Below, one piece after another: positions 16,428 through 24,377 of a DNA stretch of 40,779 nt. Within the stretch, counting starts at the first letter, position 1; the number at the start of each line of letters is the position of its first letter. The position numbers were made by a program, and so were the translations under genes. Below the pieces are notes generated by a model. That model ran no database searches and was not told the origin of the DNA. It was given only the letters and a program-made list of their open reading frames with translations. Source of the stretch: an uncultured Erysipelotrichaceae bacterium (GTDB lineage: Bacteria > Bacillota_I > Bacilli_A > Erysipelotrichales > Erysipelotrichaceae); assembly GCA_949289855.1 (NCBI GenBank), contig CASEPS010000015.1, positions 1-40,779 of the forward strand, in the 5' to 3' direction.

Positions 16428-17267
16428 TTATCTGTCCTCCCCAAGTTCCATATGCAGATAAGCATCAAGCTTATCTTCGGATGGTTCATAGTAACGCTTA
16501 TTCTGGTCGAGCTTTGCGATCTCTGCCATTTCTTCATCTGTCAGTGCAAAGTCGAAGATGTCATTATTGTCATGGATGTGCTGTGGATTGCGGGAACCCG
16601 GAATGACAATGTTGCCACTCTGTACATGCCATCTGAGAATGACCTGGGCATTTGTCTTGTTATACTTCTCAGCAAGCTTTGTGAATACCGGTTCATTGAT
16701 CAGGTTCTTGTCACCATGACCAAGTGGATACCATGCCATGAGCGCCATGTCATGTTCAGCAAGCAATTTCTTCAGTTCACCTTCTGGGAAGTAAGGATGT
16801 GCTTCAACCTGTACAGCCTGTGGCTTGATTTCCATTGTTTCAATCGCTTCTTTAATCTGTTCTTCACTGAAGTTGGAAAGACCGATGGACTTTGCCTTTC
16901 CTGCTTTGACAGCTTTTTCAATGTTCCTGTAACCTTCTCTCCAGTTGGAAGTCGGCTGATGCAGGAATAACATATCCACATAATCTGTACCAAGTCTTTC
17001 GAGCATTTCATCAACTGCTGTTTCCTTTTCGTAGACGGTTGGCCAGAGTTTGGACACAAGGAAGATATCCTCACGCTTCACACCACTCTTGCGCATGCCT
17101 CTGCCGGTTGCACTTTCATTGGCATAAGCATTCGCTGTATCCACAAGGCGGATACCATCTTTCAAAGCTGCCTCAACTGACTTCTCTGCTTCATCCGGTG
17201 TTAACATGAACACACCAATTCCAGAAACTGGCATTTTGATTCCATTGTTTAATGTTTTGTACTCCAT
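16428..17267 (-). CDS. aldo/keto reductase (second, divergent member)
   Basis: The 279-residue enzyme starts behind AAGGAGG and has Asp43, Tyr48, Lys73 and His103 (VDTANAYAN, VSKLW, FLHQPT), IGLSNFS and the NADPH-binding stretch IVIPGSRNPQHI. It is third in the operon, 15 bases after the SnoaL-like gene. Its middle (VQVEAHPYFPEGELKKLL) is typical of AKRs annotated as glyoxal or methylglyoxal reductases. The exact substrate cannot be read from sequence. Confidence 0.93.
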   Translation of the reverse strand: MEYKTLNNGIKMPVSGIGVFMLTPDEAEKSVEAALKDGIRLVDTANAYANESATGRGMRKSGVKREDIFLVSKLWPTVYEKETAVDEMLERLGTDYVDMLFLHQPTSNWREGYRNIEKAVKAGKAKSIGLSNFSEEQIKEAIETMEIKPQAVQVEAHPYFPEGELKKLLAEHDMALMAWYPLGHGDKNLINEPVFTKLAEKYNKTNAQVILRWHVQSGNIVIPGSRNPQHIHDNNDIFDFALTDEEMAEIAKLDQNKRYYEPSEDKLDAYLHMELGEDR

Positions 17268-17282
17268 GATTATTCCTCCTTC

Positions 17283-17645
17283 TTAGTACACAAGTGCTGT
17301 GAACGTAAACTGTACAAGTTTCCATTCCTTATCTTTTTCTGCATAGACTTCTGTCACCATGAAATGATGGCTTGTTTCTTTTCCATCCAGAAGCAATGCA
17401 TAATCACAATCGGTTAGCACAATTGCCGTATTGCCGTGCATATGCACTTCCCGGTTATGGAAAGTGATATTTGTTGGCTGGAATGCGCCAGATGTATAGA
17501 ATTCAATTTCCTTGTCGAGTCCGGCAGTTATGCCAATGTGGGTAAACATGCAGTCCTTATCCGCATATTTGCGCATACCTGCTTCATCTGCAGCTTCCAT
17601 TGCTGTCCAGAATGCTTTTGATACTTCTAAAACCTGTTCTTTCAT
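17283..17645 (-). CDS. SnoaL/NTF2-like small protein
   Basis: The 120-residue protein folds as the cone-shaped NTF2 barrel by pattern: an N-terminal helix (AFWTAMEAADEAGMRKYAD), DCMFTHIG, HNREVHMHGNTAIVLTDCDY, and a late strand WKLVQFTFTALVY. Such proteins may be isomerases, hydrolases or ligand carriers. It begins three bases after the flavodoxin stop codon and precedes two AKRs, as in many oxidative-stress or carbonyl-reduction operons. No catalytic residue can be assigned. Confidence 0.85.
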   Translation of the reverse strand: MKEQVLEVSKAFWTAMEAADEAGMRKYADKDCMFTHIGITAGLDKEIEFYTSGAFQPTNITFHNREVHMHGNTAIVLTDCDYALLLDGKETSHHFMVTEVYAEKDKEWKLVQFTFTALVY

Positions 17646-17648
17646 ACA

Positions 17649-18125
17649 TTATGCCTCCATTCCATTTTCCTTCAGCCATGTATCAAGTTGATCAATTTCT
17701 CTGTTGAAGAGTCCTCTTTTGACATCCGCATTTTTTGCATAGTGTCGTACATCCTGCAATGCTGTCACCATATATTGCGGATCATCCGTATAGGAGTTGG
17801 CGAATACATCGATTCGCTTTCCTTTCCAGTCAGTAACAGAAGAAAGGAAAGATGCGACAACCATCGGGAAGGTGTACCACCAGATTGGGAAGGCAAGAAT
17901 GACTCTGTCATATGCCATCACATCTGGTAACGGTGTCTTGAGTTCTGGCAGGATTACCTCATCATGTTCTTCCTTTGCCTCTTTATAGGCACATGTGTTG
18001 TAGTCAGTACTGTAGGGAATTCTTCTTTCCAGTCGAAATAGTGTCCCACCTGTTTTCACAGCGAGGGTGCGGGCAATCTTTTCGGTATTGCCGCTCCAGG
18101 AGAAATACACGATCAATGTTTTCAT
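17649..18125 (-). CDS. flavodoxin
   Basis: The start at 18125 (MKTLIVYFSWSGNTEKIA), behind AAAGGAGGT, gives 158 residues. YFSWSGNTEKIA is the FMN phosphate loop and AFPIWWYTFPMVVASFL the second flavin loop of long-chain Bacteroidales/Clostridial-type flavodoxins. It is the first gene of the five-gene redox operon and probably supplies electrons to its partners. An upstream in-frame ATG lies inside the 18138-18154 palindrome and is less likely. Confidence 0.92.
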   Translation of the reverse strand: MKTLIVYFSWSGNTEKIARTLAVKTGGTLFRLERRIPYSTDYNTCAYKEAKEEHDEVILPELKTPLPDVMAYDRVILAFPIWWYTFPMVVASFLSSVTDWKGKRIDVFANSYTDDPQYMVTALQDVRHYAKNADVKRGLFNREIDQLDTWLKENGMEA

Positions 18126-18137
18126 TGGACCTCCTTT

Positions 18138-18154
18138 CATAGATGCCATCTATG
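18138..18154. promoter_or_regulatory. 7-3-7 palindrome in the leader of the redox operon
   Basis: CATAGAT-GCC-ATCTATG is a perfect inverted repeat located just before the flavodoxin ribosome binding site, downstream of the predicted start point. It is a candidate repressor site or mRNA hairpin. Confidence 0.45.
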
Positions 18155-18167
18155 TTTTACAACTGTA

Positions 18168-18218
18168 TTATTATTGACATAAAGCAGTTTGTACAATTGA
18201 AGATAGACATGTTACTAT
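18168..18218. promoter_or_regulatory. back-to-back promoters sharing a palindromic -35 box
   Basis: TTGTACAA (18189-18196) reads the same on both strands. To the left, on the minus strand, TAATAA (18168-18173) follows after 17 bases and serves the flavodoxin operon. To the right, TACTAT (18213-18218) follows after 18 bases and serves lysR. Promoter calls are by eye; both -10 boxes are imperfect. Confidence 0.45.
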
Positions 18219-18232
18219 ACGTGTGACGTATA
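18216..18232. promoter_or_regulatory. candidate LysR operator
   Basis: TATACGT-GTG-ACGTATA is a perfect 7-3-7 palindrome containing the T-N11-A core (TACGTGTGACGTA) of LysR-type sites. It overlaps the lysR -10 box, the expected place for autorepression, and lies upstream of the divergent operon. Confidence 0.55.
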
Positions 18233-18245
18233 CCAAGGAGGCAAT

Positions 18246-19109
18246 ATGATCGAAATCTATCTGCTTGAGCAGCTTGTTTCATTTTCCCAATATAAAACCC
18301 TTTCCGCAACAGCAGAAGCACTCCACCTCACCCAGCCCACCCTCACCCGTTCCATGAAGAAAATTGAAGATGCTTTTGGCGTACCGCTCTTCACCCGTGA
18401 GCGCAACCGGCTCTATCTGAATGAACATGGTGAACTTGCCGCAAAACATGCGGCAATGGTATTGCAGGAAGAAAAGAGGATGCTGGAAACTGTACAGAAC
18501 CACTACCGGCAGCTCAACACCATATCCATTGGTTCCATTGCGCCTGGTCCTTTAATGGAAATCATTCCCCTTCTATCTGGAAGTTTTCTTTCCATGACCA
18601 TTTCTTCTGAAGTCAAAGGTGAAGAAGTATTATTAAAAGGTCTCTATGAAGGACAGTACCAGATGGTTATTCTCAACCATCCTGTGAATGATGAAGCGCT
18701 GACATCCATCTGTTGTGGAAGTGAACAGCTTTGCACTACCTTTCCGATGAATAATCCCAAGGCATTACAATCCTCTGTTTCCTTTCAGGAAATGAATGGA
18801 ACAGACTTCATCATGGCAAGTGAAGTCGGTTTCTGGGATGAAATTGTACGAACAAATATGCCTGATTCCCATTTCTTTCTGCAGACAGACCTGGATAGTC
18901 TGAAGGCAGTTTCCATCTCTTCAACCATCTGCGGTTTCTCCACCGACCTCACATTGCGTATCTTTGGCCCAAGAGGAAACCGTATTTCTGTGCCTTTCCG
19001 CAATAAAGAAGCCTATACTAAATATTATTGTGTCTATAACAAAAAAGACAGGGAAAAACTTTCCCCAGCACTTACCTTGTTCAAAAACAGATATCCACAA
19101 GACAAGTAG
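18246..19109 (+). CDS. LysR-type transcriptional regulator
   Basis: The 287-residue regulator starts behind AAGGAGG. Its winged HTH (residues 3-60) has the typical LSATAEALHLTQPTLTRSMKKIEDAFG pattern and FTRERNRLYLNEHG wing. The effector domain follows (ISIGSIAPGPLMEIIPLLSG). It is divergent from the flavodoxin-AKR operon with a palindromic T-N11-A site between, so it most likely controls that operon and itself. The ligand is unknown; related regulators in Firmicutes sit beside AKR and flavodoxin genes. Confidence 0.92.
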   Translation: MIEIYLLEQLVSFSQYKTLSATAEALHLTQPTLTRSMKKIEDAFGVPLFTRERNRLYLNEHGELAAKHAAMVLQEEKRMLETVQNHYRQLNTISIGSIAPGPLMEIIPLLSGSFLSMTISSEVKGEEVLLKGLYEGQYQMVILNHPVNDEALTSICCGSEQLCTTFPMNNPKALQSSVSFQEMNGTDFIMASEVGFWDEIVRTNMPDSHFFLQTDLDSLKAVSISSTICGFSTDLTLRIFGPRGNRISVPFRNKEAYTKYYCVYNKKDREKLSPALTLFKNRYPQDK

Positions 19110-19126
19110 TATTGAAAGAGATTGCT

Positions 19127-20011
19127 ATGATACATGTACGAAATATACAATTTCACCCAAACTCAAAAGAAGAACTTCTTCCTGACTTTGAAAATGGGTT
19201 TCCCTATATCTCTTCCGTTGCGGATATATCCCACTACCCGGGCGCTTTCGTTCCCTGGCATTGGCATAAAGCAGCTGAACTGTTCATTGTCAATAGTGGT
19301 ACGGTCACCTACTTCATTCCAGGAAAACAAATACAATTTCATGAAGGCGAAGCAGGTTTTCTGAATTCTGACATCCTGCATATGACAAAGACGAAGGATG
19401 AAAATACCACACAGATGCTGCATCTGTTTGATCCTGCCATCATTGCGGGCAGTACAACAAGCATTCTGTATCAGAAATATGTCTTTCCCGTGGTTTCTAA
19501 TCCCGCCTTTGAAATTTTACAGTTTCCCAAAGACAGCAAAATCACCCAGATGATTACAGAATCATTTACCATTCCAGAAAATGATGTCTTTGAAATTCAC
19601 ATACGCAATGCTTTGTCAGAAATATGGCTGGAAATGAGAGACTATGCACAAGCCAGCCCACAAACTGTTCATATAGAAGCGAAGACCGATATAAAGCTCA
19701 AAGAAATGATTGCCTGGATTTATGAAAACTATGCGCGAAACATCTCTGTGACAGATATTGCCCAGAGTGCATTCATCAGTGAACGGGAATGTTACAGGAT
19801 ATTCAAAGACTATCTGCATACCACCCCAAATGCATTTCTTACAAACTATCGCCTGGATGTGGCTGCAGAGATGTTGGTTGAGACTGACAAAACCATCGCT
19901 TCCATCGGTTATGAAACAGGACTTGGCACAAGCAGTCATTTCATCCAGCTTTTCCGCAAGGCAAAAGGCTGTACACCAGCAGCATATCGCACAAAAAGGA
20001 GAAGAGTATGA
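19127..20011 (+). CDS. AraC-family transcriptional regulator with cupin N-terminus
   Basis: The ATG at 19127 (MIHVRNIQFHPN) is preferred to the TTG at 19112, giving 294 residues. The cupin-like N-terminal half has PWHWHKAAELFIVNSGTVTYFIPG, a ligand-binding barrel, and the C-terminal hundred residues hold two HTHs (ISVTDIAQSAFISERECYRIF and IASIGYETGLGTSSHFIQLFRKAKGCTPAAYR). It follows lysR by 17 bases and overlaps the flavoprotein gene by four, so it probably belongs to the plus-strand operon it may control. Confidence 0.92.
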   Translation: MIHVRNIQFHPNSKEELLPDFENGFPYISSVADISHYPGAFVPWHWHKAAELFIVNSGTVTYFIPGKQIQFHEGEAGFLNSDILHMTKTKDENTTQMLHLFDPAIIAGSTTSILYQKYVFPVVSNPAFEILQFPKDSKITQMITESFTIPENDVFEIHIRNALSEIWLEMRDYAQASPQTVHIEAKTDIKLKEMIAWIYENYARNISVTDIAQSAFISERECYRIFKDYLHTTPNAFLTNYRLDVAAEMLVETDKTIASIGYETGLGTSSHFIQLFRKAKGCTPAAYRTKRRRV

Positions 20012-20595
20012 AAAAGATTCTGATTGTTTCTGGTGGCGGAAGACCAAATGGAAATACAGCACAGCTTGTAAATGCATTCATGAATGGCACAAAGGATGCA
20101 GGGCACAAAACAGAGCTGCTTTCCCTGCACAAATGGAAGGTCAATGGCTGTCTTGGCTGCAATCTCTGCCGCTATGGAAAGCCATGTATCCAGAAAGATG
20201 ATTTCAATGCAATTGTTCCAAAGATCAAAGAAGCAGATCTCATTGTATTTGCTTCACCGCTGTACTTCTGGACACTTTCATCAAAGATCAAAGCATTCAT
20301 TGAACGCTTCTATTGCATAGCAGAAGAAGATGACAATCCGCCACTTGGCAGATACGAAAAATATCCTGTACACGATTGTGCACTTCTCATGACCTCTGCC
20401 GATAACTATTTCTGGACATTTGAACAGGCTGTTTCTTACTACCAGTTTGCCATCGTCAACTATATTGGCTTTCATGACAAGGGAATGGTATTGGCAGGAG
20501 GTTGTGGTGACACAAACGGAAAACCACAAATAGAGAAAACCGATTACCTTGAACAGGCCTATCTGTTTGGCAAAACAATTTACAAAGAAAAATGA
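20008..20595 (+). CDS. iron-sulfur flavoprotein (flavodoxin-like NAD(P)H reductase)
   Basis: The 195-residue protein has the FMN loop SGGGRPNGNTA and the cysteine motif C48-x2-C51-x2-C54-x5-C60 (GCLGCNLCRYGKPC), identical in spacing to the flavoprotein ending at 14945. SPLYFWTLSSKIKAFIERFY is the second flavin region. It is a probable [4Fe-4S]/FMN electron-transfer protein. It overlaps araC by four bases, so its level is tied to that regulator. The two Isf-type proteins frame the divergent redox cluster. Confidence 0.9.
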   Translation: MKKILIVSGGGRPNGNTAQLVNAFMNGTKDAGHKTELLSLHKWKVNGCLGCNLCRYGKPCIQKDDFNAIVPKIKEADLIVFASPLYFWTLSSKIKAFIERFYCIAEEDDNPPLGRYEKYPVHDCALLMTSADNYFWTFEQAVSYYQFAIVNYIGFHDKGMVLAGGCGDTNGKPQIEKTDYLEQAYLFGKTIYKEK

Positions 20596-20687
20596 CAATG
20601 GCAGAATTGTGCAATCATCACGCAGAAATGAGATATATTGCATCAGCCAATGACCCTATGCTGTTAATAGAAAAGGAGGTCACTGGT

Positions 20688-20915
20688 ATGATCAAAATCA
20701 TTATTTTCAACACAAATGCATTTCTTGAAGTAGTGAACAAATGCAAAAGTGCTGTATATCTCATCCGTGAAAATGGTGGACGGGTTAACATCTGCCACAA
20801 TCCACATCTGCAGGAAGACCTGACCTATGAAGACACACCACTAAGACTGACCCTTGAAATTCCAAATGTTTCTGACTACATGAAAATTGTATGCTTCACG
20901 ACAGGAGAAATATGA
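20688..20915 (+). CDS. small protein of unknown function
   Basis: ATG 20688 (MIKIIIFNTNAFLEVVNKC) sits behind AAAGGAGGT and is preferred to ATG 20592, which overlaps the preceding stop codon as ATGA but lacks a ribosome binding site. The 75-residue product has a hydrophobic first strand, a K-C-x-S-A-V-Y-L-I segment and a late LRLTLEIPNVSDYMKIV strand, suggesting a compact alpha/beta domain. No function is recognised. It overlaps the HD gene by four bases (ATGA), so it is expressed with the flavoprotein and HD genes. Confidence 0.7.
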   Translation: MIKIIIFNTNAFLEVVNKCKSAVYLIRENGGRVNICHNPHLQEDLTYEDTPLRLTLEIPNVSDYMKIVCFTTGEI

Positions 20916-21511
20916 TACTGAATAAAGAAAACGCTGAAATGGAACTCAAAAAAGCAGAAGTCTCAAATCCTGGAGACTGGGTAAAACACAGTTATTATGT
21001 TGCCCTTGCATGTGAAACCATTACCGCACATACGGATGATCTTTCCAAAGATCTGGCATATTGTTATGGACTGCTTCATGATATCGGACGATACCCGGGC
21101 AGAACATCTGAAAAACATCTGATTGACGGGTACCGTTATTGCATGAATCTTGGCTGGGACAAGGCTGCCCAAATCTGCATAAGCCATGCCTTCATGATCC
21201 AGGACATCCATACTTCTATTGGAACATTTGATGTTTCCAAAGAAGACTATACCTTCATGGAACAATTCGTAAAGAATGCTGTCTATGATGACTATGACCG
21301 CCTTGTGCAGTTATGTGATTCTTTGGCTTTGCCAACCGGTTTCTGTATTCTTGAAAAACGATTTGTGGATGTGACCATGCGCTATGGCTTTCATCCATAT
21401 ACCATTGCAAGATGGAAGAAGATTCTTGCCATCAAAGACTATTTTGATGAGAAATGTCATTGTTCCATCTATGAACTGTTACCGGGCATCATTGAAAACA
21501 GCATGCGCTGA
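20912..21511 (+). CDS. HD-domain phosphohydrolase
   Basis: The start at 20912 (MILNKENAEMELKKAE), behind ACAGGAG, gives 199 residues. Metal-binding residues follow the HD pattern: His26 (WVKHSYYVA), His56-Asp57 (LLHDIGRYPG), His92 (ISHAF) and Asp136 (QLCDSLALP). It is a small HD protein of the tRNA-nucleotidyltransferase/YqeK-like kind that cleaves phosphate esters of nucleotides; the substrate is unknown. It is the last gene of the plus-strand operon, followed by a strong terminator. Confidence 0.88.
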   Translation: MILNKENAEMELKKAEVSNPGDWVKHSYYVALACETITAHTDDLSKDLAYCYGLLHDIGRYPGRTSEKHLIDGYRYCMNLGWDKAAQICISHAFMIQDIHTSIGTFDVSKEDYTFMEQFVKNAVYDDYDRLVQLCDSLALPTGFCILEKRFVDVTMRYGFHPYTIARWKKILAIKDYFDEKCHCSIYELLPGIIENSMR

Positions 21512-21550
21512 GAAAGCTTTTCCCAATACATACACATTTTCCATCTATAG

Positions 21551-21586
21551 AAATAATACCGGCATCATCCATGCCGGTATTTATAT
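21551..21586. terminator. intrinsic terminator between convergent genes
   Basis: AATACCGGCAT (21555-21565), loop CATCC, ATGCCGGTATT (21571-21581) is a perfect 11-bp stem followed by a short T-rich stretch on the plus strand and AT-rich bases on the minus. Confidence 0.8.
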
Positions 21587-21589
21587 GTT

Positions 21590-22444
21590 CTATTGTTTTG
21601 GCAGATCATTGTAGGTCATGTCTGTATCCACACCATATTCCTGTCCAATTTTGACAATTTCATCATAGGAAATACCATTTGCTGCAAATTGCCTGACCTG
21701 TTCATCGCTCAACAATACCACTGGTTTGTATGACTTCAATGGCGCATTGGTCGATAACTCATGCATTGTCCAGCCAAGATTTGTCCATATCCGCAAAGCT
21801 TTGGCATAGCGAAGCGCATATTTCTTCAATTGTGAAGTATTGACCGTTCTATGCAGTTGTTTCAATTCCACAATTATCTTTGACAGTGTCTCCTCAAGTG
21901 GAAGCTCAACAATCGTATCTGTGCCTATTTCAGAGACAATCCGTTCTGCTTCTGTCCTGTTTCCTGTAATCTGCTCTACATATTGCAAAAGGCGATCAGA
22001 TCCCTTTGCCTGCACCGGATCACGATTGTACGAAAGATATTCATCCAGTGTTTCTGGCAGATATCTTGGAAGATCAGATCTCTGTACCAATAGCAACCCT
22101 CTCACAAAGAAAAATCTGTCTTCTTCACCACCCTCCAATTCCTTTGTCATCAGGAAAACAAAATTGTCGGATTCAGTATCACCAGTGATTTCATTTGTTG
22201 TCGTCACAAGAATACCATCTTCCTCACCTGCAATTCTGACATACGAAAGCAGATGCCTTTTATGGAATACCGGTAGTTTTAACTGTTTGATATCTTTGCG
22301 ATACGTACGGAAGATTTCCCAAAAAGCATTAAGGGGAATATACCCATACAGATGCATGGCCGACACAAGCATCTGATGAATGAATTCAGCCATCTTTTCA
22401 TCAATATCCGCTTCTTTCAACGCTTGTAATGTTTCTTCTTTCAA
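21590..22444 (-). CDS. hypothetical protein
   Basis: The 284-residue soluble protein uses a TTG start with CAGGAA eight bases before it; no ATG lies upstream in frame. The N-terminal third has the block FIHQMLVSAMHLYGYIPLNAFWEIFRTY, and the middle is acidic with EEDRFFFVRGLLLVQRSDLPRYLP. The C-terminus carries DEQVRQFAANGISYDEIVKIGQEYG, a possible helical hairpin. No family is recognised with confidence. It stands alone between two terminated units, with a TATAAT box near its start. Confidence 0.7.
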   Translation of the reverse strand: MKEETLQALKEADIDEKMAEFIHQMLVSAMHLYGYIPLNAFWEIFRTYRKDIKQLKLPVFHKRHLLSYVRIAGEEDGILVTTTNEITGDTESDNFVFLMTKELEGGEEDRFFFVRGLLLVQRSDLPRYLPETLDEYLSYNRDPVQAKGSDRLLQYVEQITGNRTEAERIVSEIGTDTIVELPLEETLSKIIVELKQLHRTVNTSQLKKYALRYAKALRIWTNLGWTMHELSTNAPLKSYKPVVLLSDEQVRQFAANGISYDEIVKIGQEYGVDTDMTYNDLPKQ

Positions 22445-22463
22445 CGCAAATTCCTGTTTTACA

Positions 22464-22469
22464 ATTATA
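22464..22469 (-). promoter_or_regulatory. -10 box of the hypothetical gene
   Basis: The minus strand reads CTATAATTG, a perfect TATAAT about 20 bases before the TTG start codon. This short leader supports the TTG as the true start. No matching -35 box is clear. Confidence 0.4.
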
Positions 22470-22523
22470 GTTCAACCTCTTTTTCTCTATCATACAAGAT
22501 AGTGTGAAAGACTTCCACATCGA

Positions 22524-23750
22524 TCAGGCTTCACATTTCTTTGACAGATAGAAAAGAACTACCGCAATCAGCTGGGCAGCAACACTGACAATTACCATGG
22601 ATGTAATGTTGTAATCATAGAGTACACCCATCAGCCAGCTGCCAAGAAACCAGAAGATACCAAAAGACAGTTCAAAGATGCCATATCCTGTTGCCCTGCT
22701 GTTTTTGGGCACAATGGATGTCACTACCGCCTTAAGAATAGATTCTTCCGCACCCATACCTATACCCCATAGGGCAATACCAGCAAGCAATGCCCATTCA
22801 GAATGCATGGTGAAGACAAATACCGCAAAGAAACTGGACAAAACAGTAGAAATCATCAATGACTTTATGCCAATGCGGTCATAGAGATACCCAAAGAAGA
22901 GTGCTGAAAGTGCATCCACCAGCATTGCTCCGGCATAGAGCAAAGGAAGATTACCAGTAGTAACAATGGAACCCGTTTCCGCAAGCCCTGCACTAAGTCC
23001 TGTATAGGCTCTTGAAACATGCATGATAATCAATGAATAATCAATGAATCCAAAGGCAAACAGGCTGATACCAGCAATATAGAGCACAAAGTTTTTCTTG
23101 AGACGGAATGGTACATATTCCTTTGGCTCTGGTTCAAAGTTTTCCGGATTTGGAAATCTTTTTCTTGTATACAGGAGAAGCAGAATAGTAATGAAACCTG
23201 GAATAGCAAGAATACCAAAGCAGAATGCATAGGTATGGAAGAGGTCATCTCCACCTTTGCATAACATGACAAAGTACAAGAGCAGCGGTCCAAGGAAGGC
23301 ACCAATCTGGTCAAGCAGTTCCTGTAATCCAAAACTCTTTCCAACACCTGTCTGACTTGCCGCAAAGGACATGATTGTATCCTTTGCCGGTTTCTTGATC
23401 GCTTTGCCTGTTCTTTGAATAACAAGCAATATACATGCCCATATCCATCCACGTTCCCCAACCAGGGCAAGCGCAGGTACAGCAAGTACATCGAGAATGT
23501 AACCAATAATGGTCATCGGCCAATACTTCTTTGTTTTGTCCGCAATGAAACCAAAAATATAACGCAAAGAATATCCAACCAGTTCACCAAGACCGGAAAT
23601 AAAACCAATTACACCTGCTGAAGCACCCATCAATGTCAGATATGCCCCACGAATACTTGAAGCCCCTTCATGTGTCATATCCGAAAACAAACTGAGAATA
23701 CCAAACAGAATGATAAAAAGCATTGCTTCACTGATCTGTTTCTTCTTCAT
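22524..23750 (-). CDS. major facilitator superfamily transporter, MarR-controlled
   Basis: The start at 23750 (MKKKQISEAMLF), behind GAGGG, gives 408 residues with twelve predicted membrane segments. The loop 2-3 motif GYSLRYIFGFIADKTKKYW and the mirrored GYLYDRIGIKSLM in the second half are MFS signatures. The FSDMTHEGASSIRGAYL opening resembles a bacterial MFS group lacking a proven substrate. It overlaps the MarR gene by 23 bases, a usual arrangement for a MarR-regulated drug or metabolite exporter. Export rather than uptake is an inference. Confidence 0.88.
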   Translation of the reverse strand: MKKKQISEAMLFIILFGILSLFSDMTHEGASSIRGAYLTLMGASAGVIGFISGLGELVGYSLRYIFGFIADKTKKYWPMTIIGYILDVLAVPALALVGERGWIWACILLVIQRTGKAIKKPAKDTIMSFAASQTGVGKSFGLQELLDQIGAFLGPLLLYFVMLCKGGDDLFHTYAFCFGILAIPGFITILLLLYTRKRFPNPENFEPEPKEYVPFRLKKNFVLYIAGISLFAFGFIDYSLIIMHVSRAYTGLSAGLAETGSIVTTGNLPLLYAGAMLVDALSALFFGYLYDRIGIKSLMISTVLSSFFAVFVFTMHSEWALLAGIALWGIGMGAEESILKAVVTSIVPKNSRATGYGIFELSFGIFWFLGSWLMGVLYDYNITSMVIVSVAAQLIAVVLFYLSKKCEA

Positions 23751-24219
23751 GACGGTCACCCTCTTTCTCCATCCTTCTTCTCATTTCTACAAAACCAGAA
23801 CGGCTTTCCACTTTGGAACGCCAATACAATTTATCCAGTAATAATGCAAATTGTTTTTGCTCTTCTTCATCCAGTGCTTCCAGAAGAAAGTCATAGTACA
23901 TCGACTCAATATGTGCTTTGGAATGTTTCAGTTCTTCTGCCTTCTCTGTTGCATAAAGCAGAAAACGCCTGCCATCTGAAGGATCACTGTCCCGTATCAC
24001 ATAACCTTTCTTTTCCAATTGTTTGATCATTCTTGTAAGTGCACCTTTATCAATACCGAGCACTTCTACTATCTCATGCTGGGTTATACCAGGGTTTTTG
24101 CGTATGACATGTACCACATCAAATTCAGAAGAACCAACACCACTGTTTTTCATGGCTCTGGTTGTAAACTTTGTTGCTTCACGTGCAATCTTTGTGATCT
24201 GCCGGTTTGTTCTATCCAT
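23728..24219 (-). CDS. MarR-family repressor
   Basis: The start at 24219 (MDRTNRQITKIA), behind TGGAGG, gives 163 residues. An earlier in-frame start lies inside the operator and is rejected. The winged HTH is clear: ITQHEIVEVLGIDKGALTRMIKQLEKKG, then the wing RDSDPSDGRRFLLYAT. It cotranscribes with the MFS gene. A perfect 18-bp palindrome covers the predicted start point, so it very likely represses itself and the transporter until a ligand releases it. Confidence 0.93.
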   Translation of the reverse strand: MDRTNRQITKIAREATKFTTRAMKNSGVGSSEFDVVHVIRKNPGITQHEIVEVLGIDKGALTRMIKQLEKKGYVIRDSDPSDGRRFLLYATEKAEELKHSKAHIESMYYDFLLEALDEEEQKQFALLLDKLYWRSKVESRSGFVEMRRRMEKEGDRHEEETDQ

Positions 24220-24231
24220 TACAGCCTCCAT

Positions 24232-24249
24232 TAGTTGATATATCAACTA
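24232..24249. promoter_or_regulatory. MarR operator, perfect 18-bp palindrome
   Basis: TAGTTGATATATCAACTA is a perfect inverted repeat with the TTGATATATCAA core common to MarR-family operators. It begins at the predicted transcription start of the MarR-MFS operon. Confidence 0.8.
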
Positions 24250-24254
24250 TTTAC

Positions 24255-24283
24255 AGTCTAGTACCACTTCTCGCTGCTTTCAA
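24255..24283 (-). promoter_or_regulatory. promoter of the MarR-MFS operon
   Basis: On the minus strand TTGAAA (24278-24283), a 17-base spacer and TAGACT (24255-24260) form a fair sigma-70 type promoter. Its start point falls in the palindromic operator. Confidence 0.6.
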
Positions 24284-24377
24284 TATGGTTTTCCATCATT
24301 TGTCACAAAATGCACAACTCATTATTTCCCTGTACTTCTCTATCTGGTATTCTTTTCTTAGACAAAGGAAAAAAAGT

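Noticed and set aside
24207-24377. 57-codon extension of the pgsA frame
   Set aside because: It crosses the MarR operator and promoter, has no ribosome binding site and is not like PgsA.
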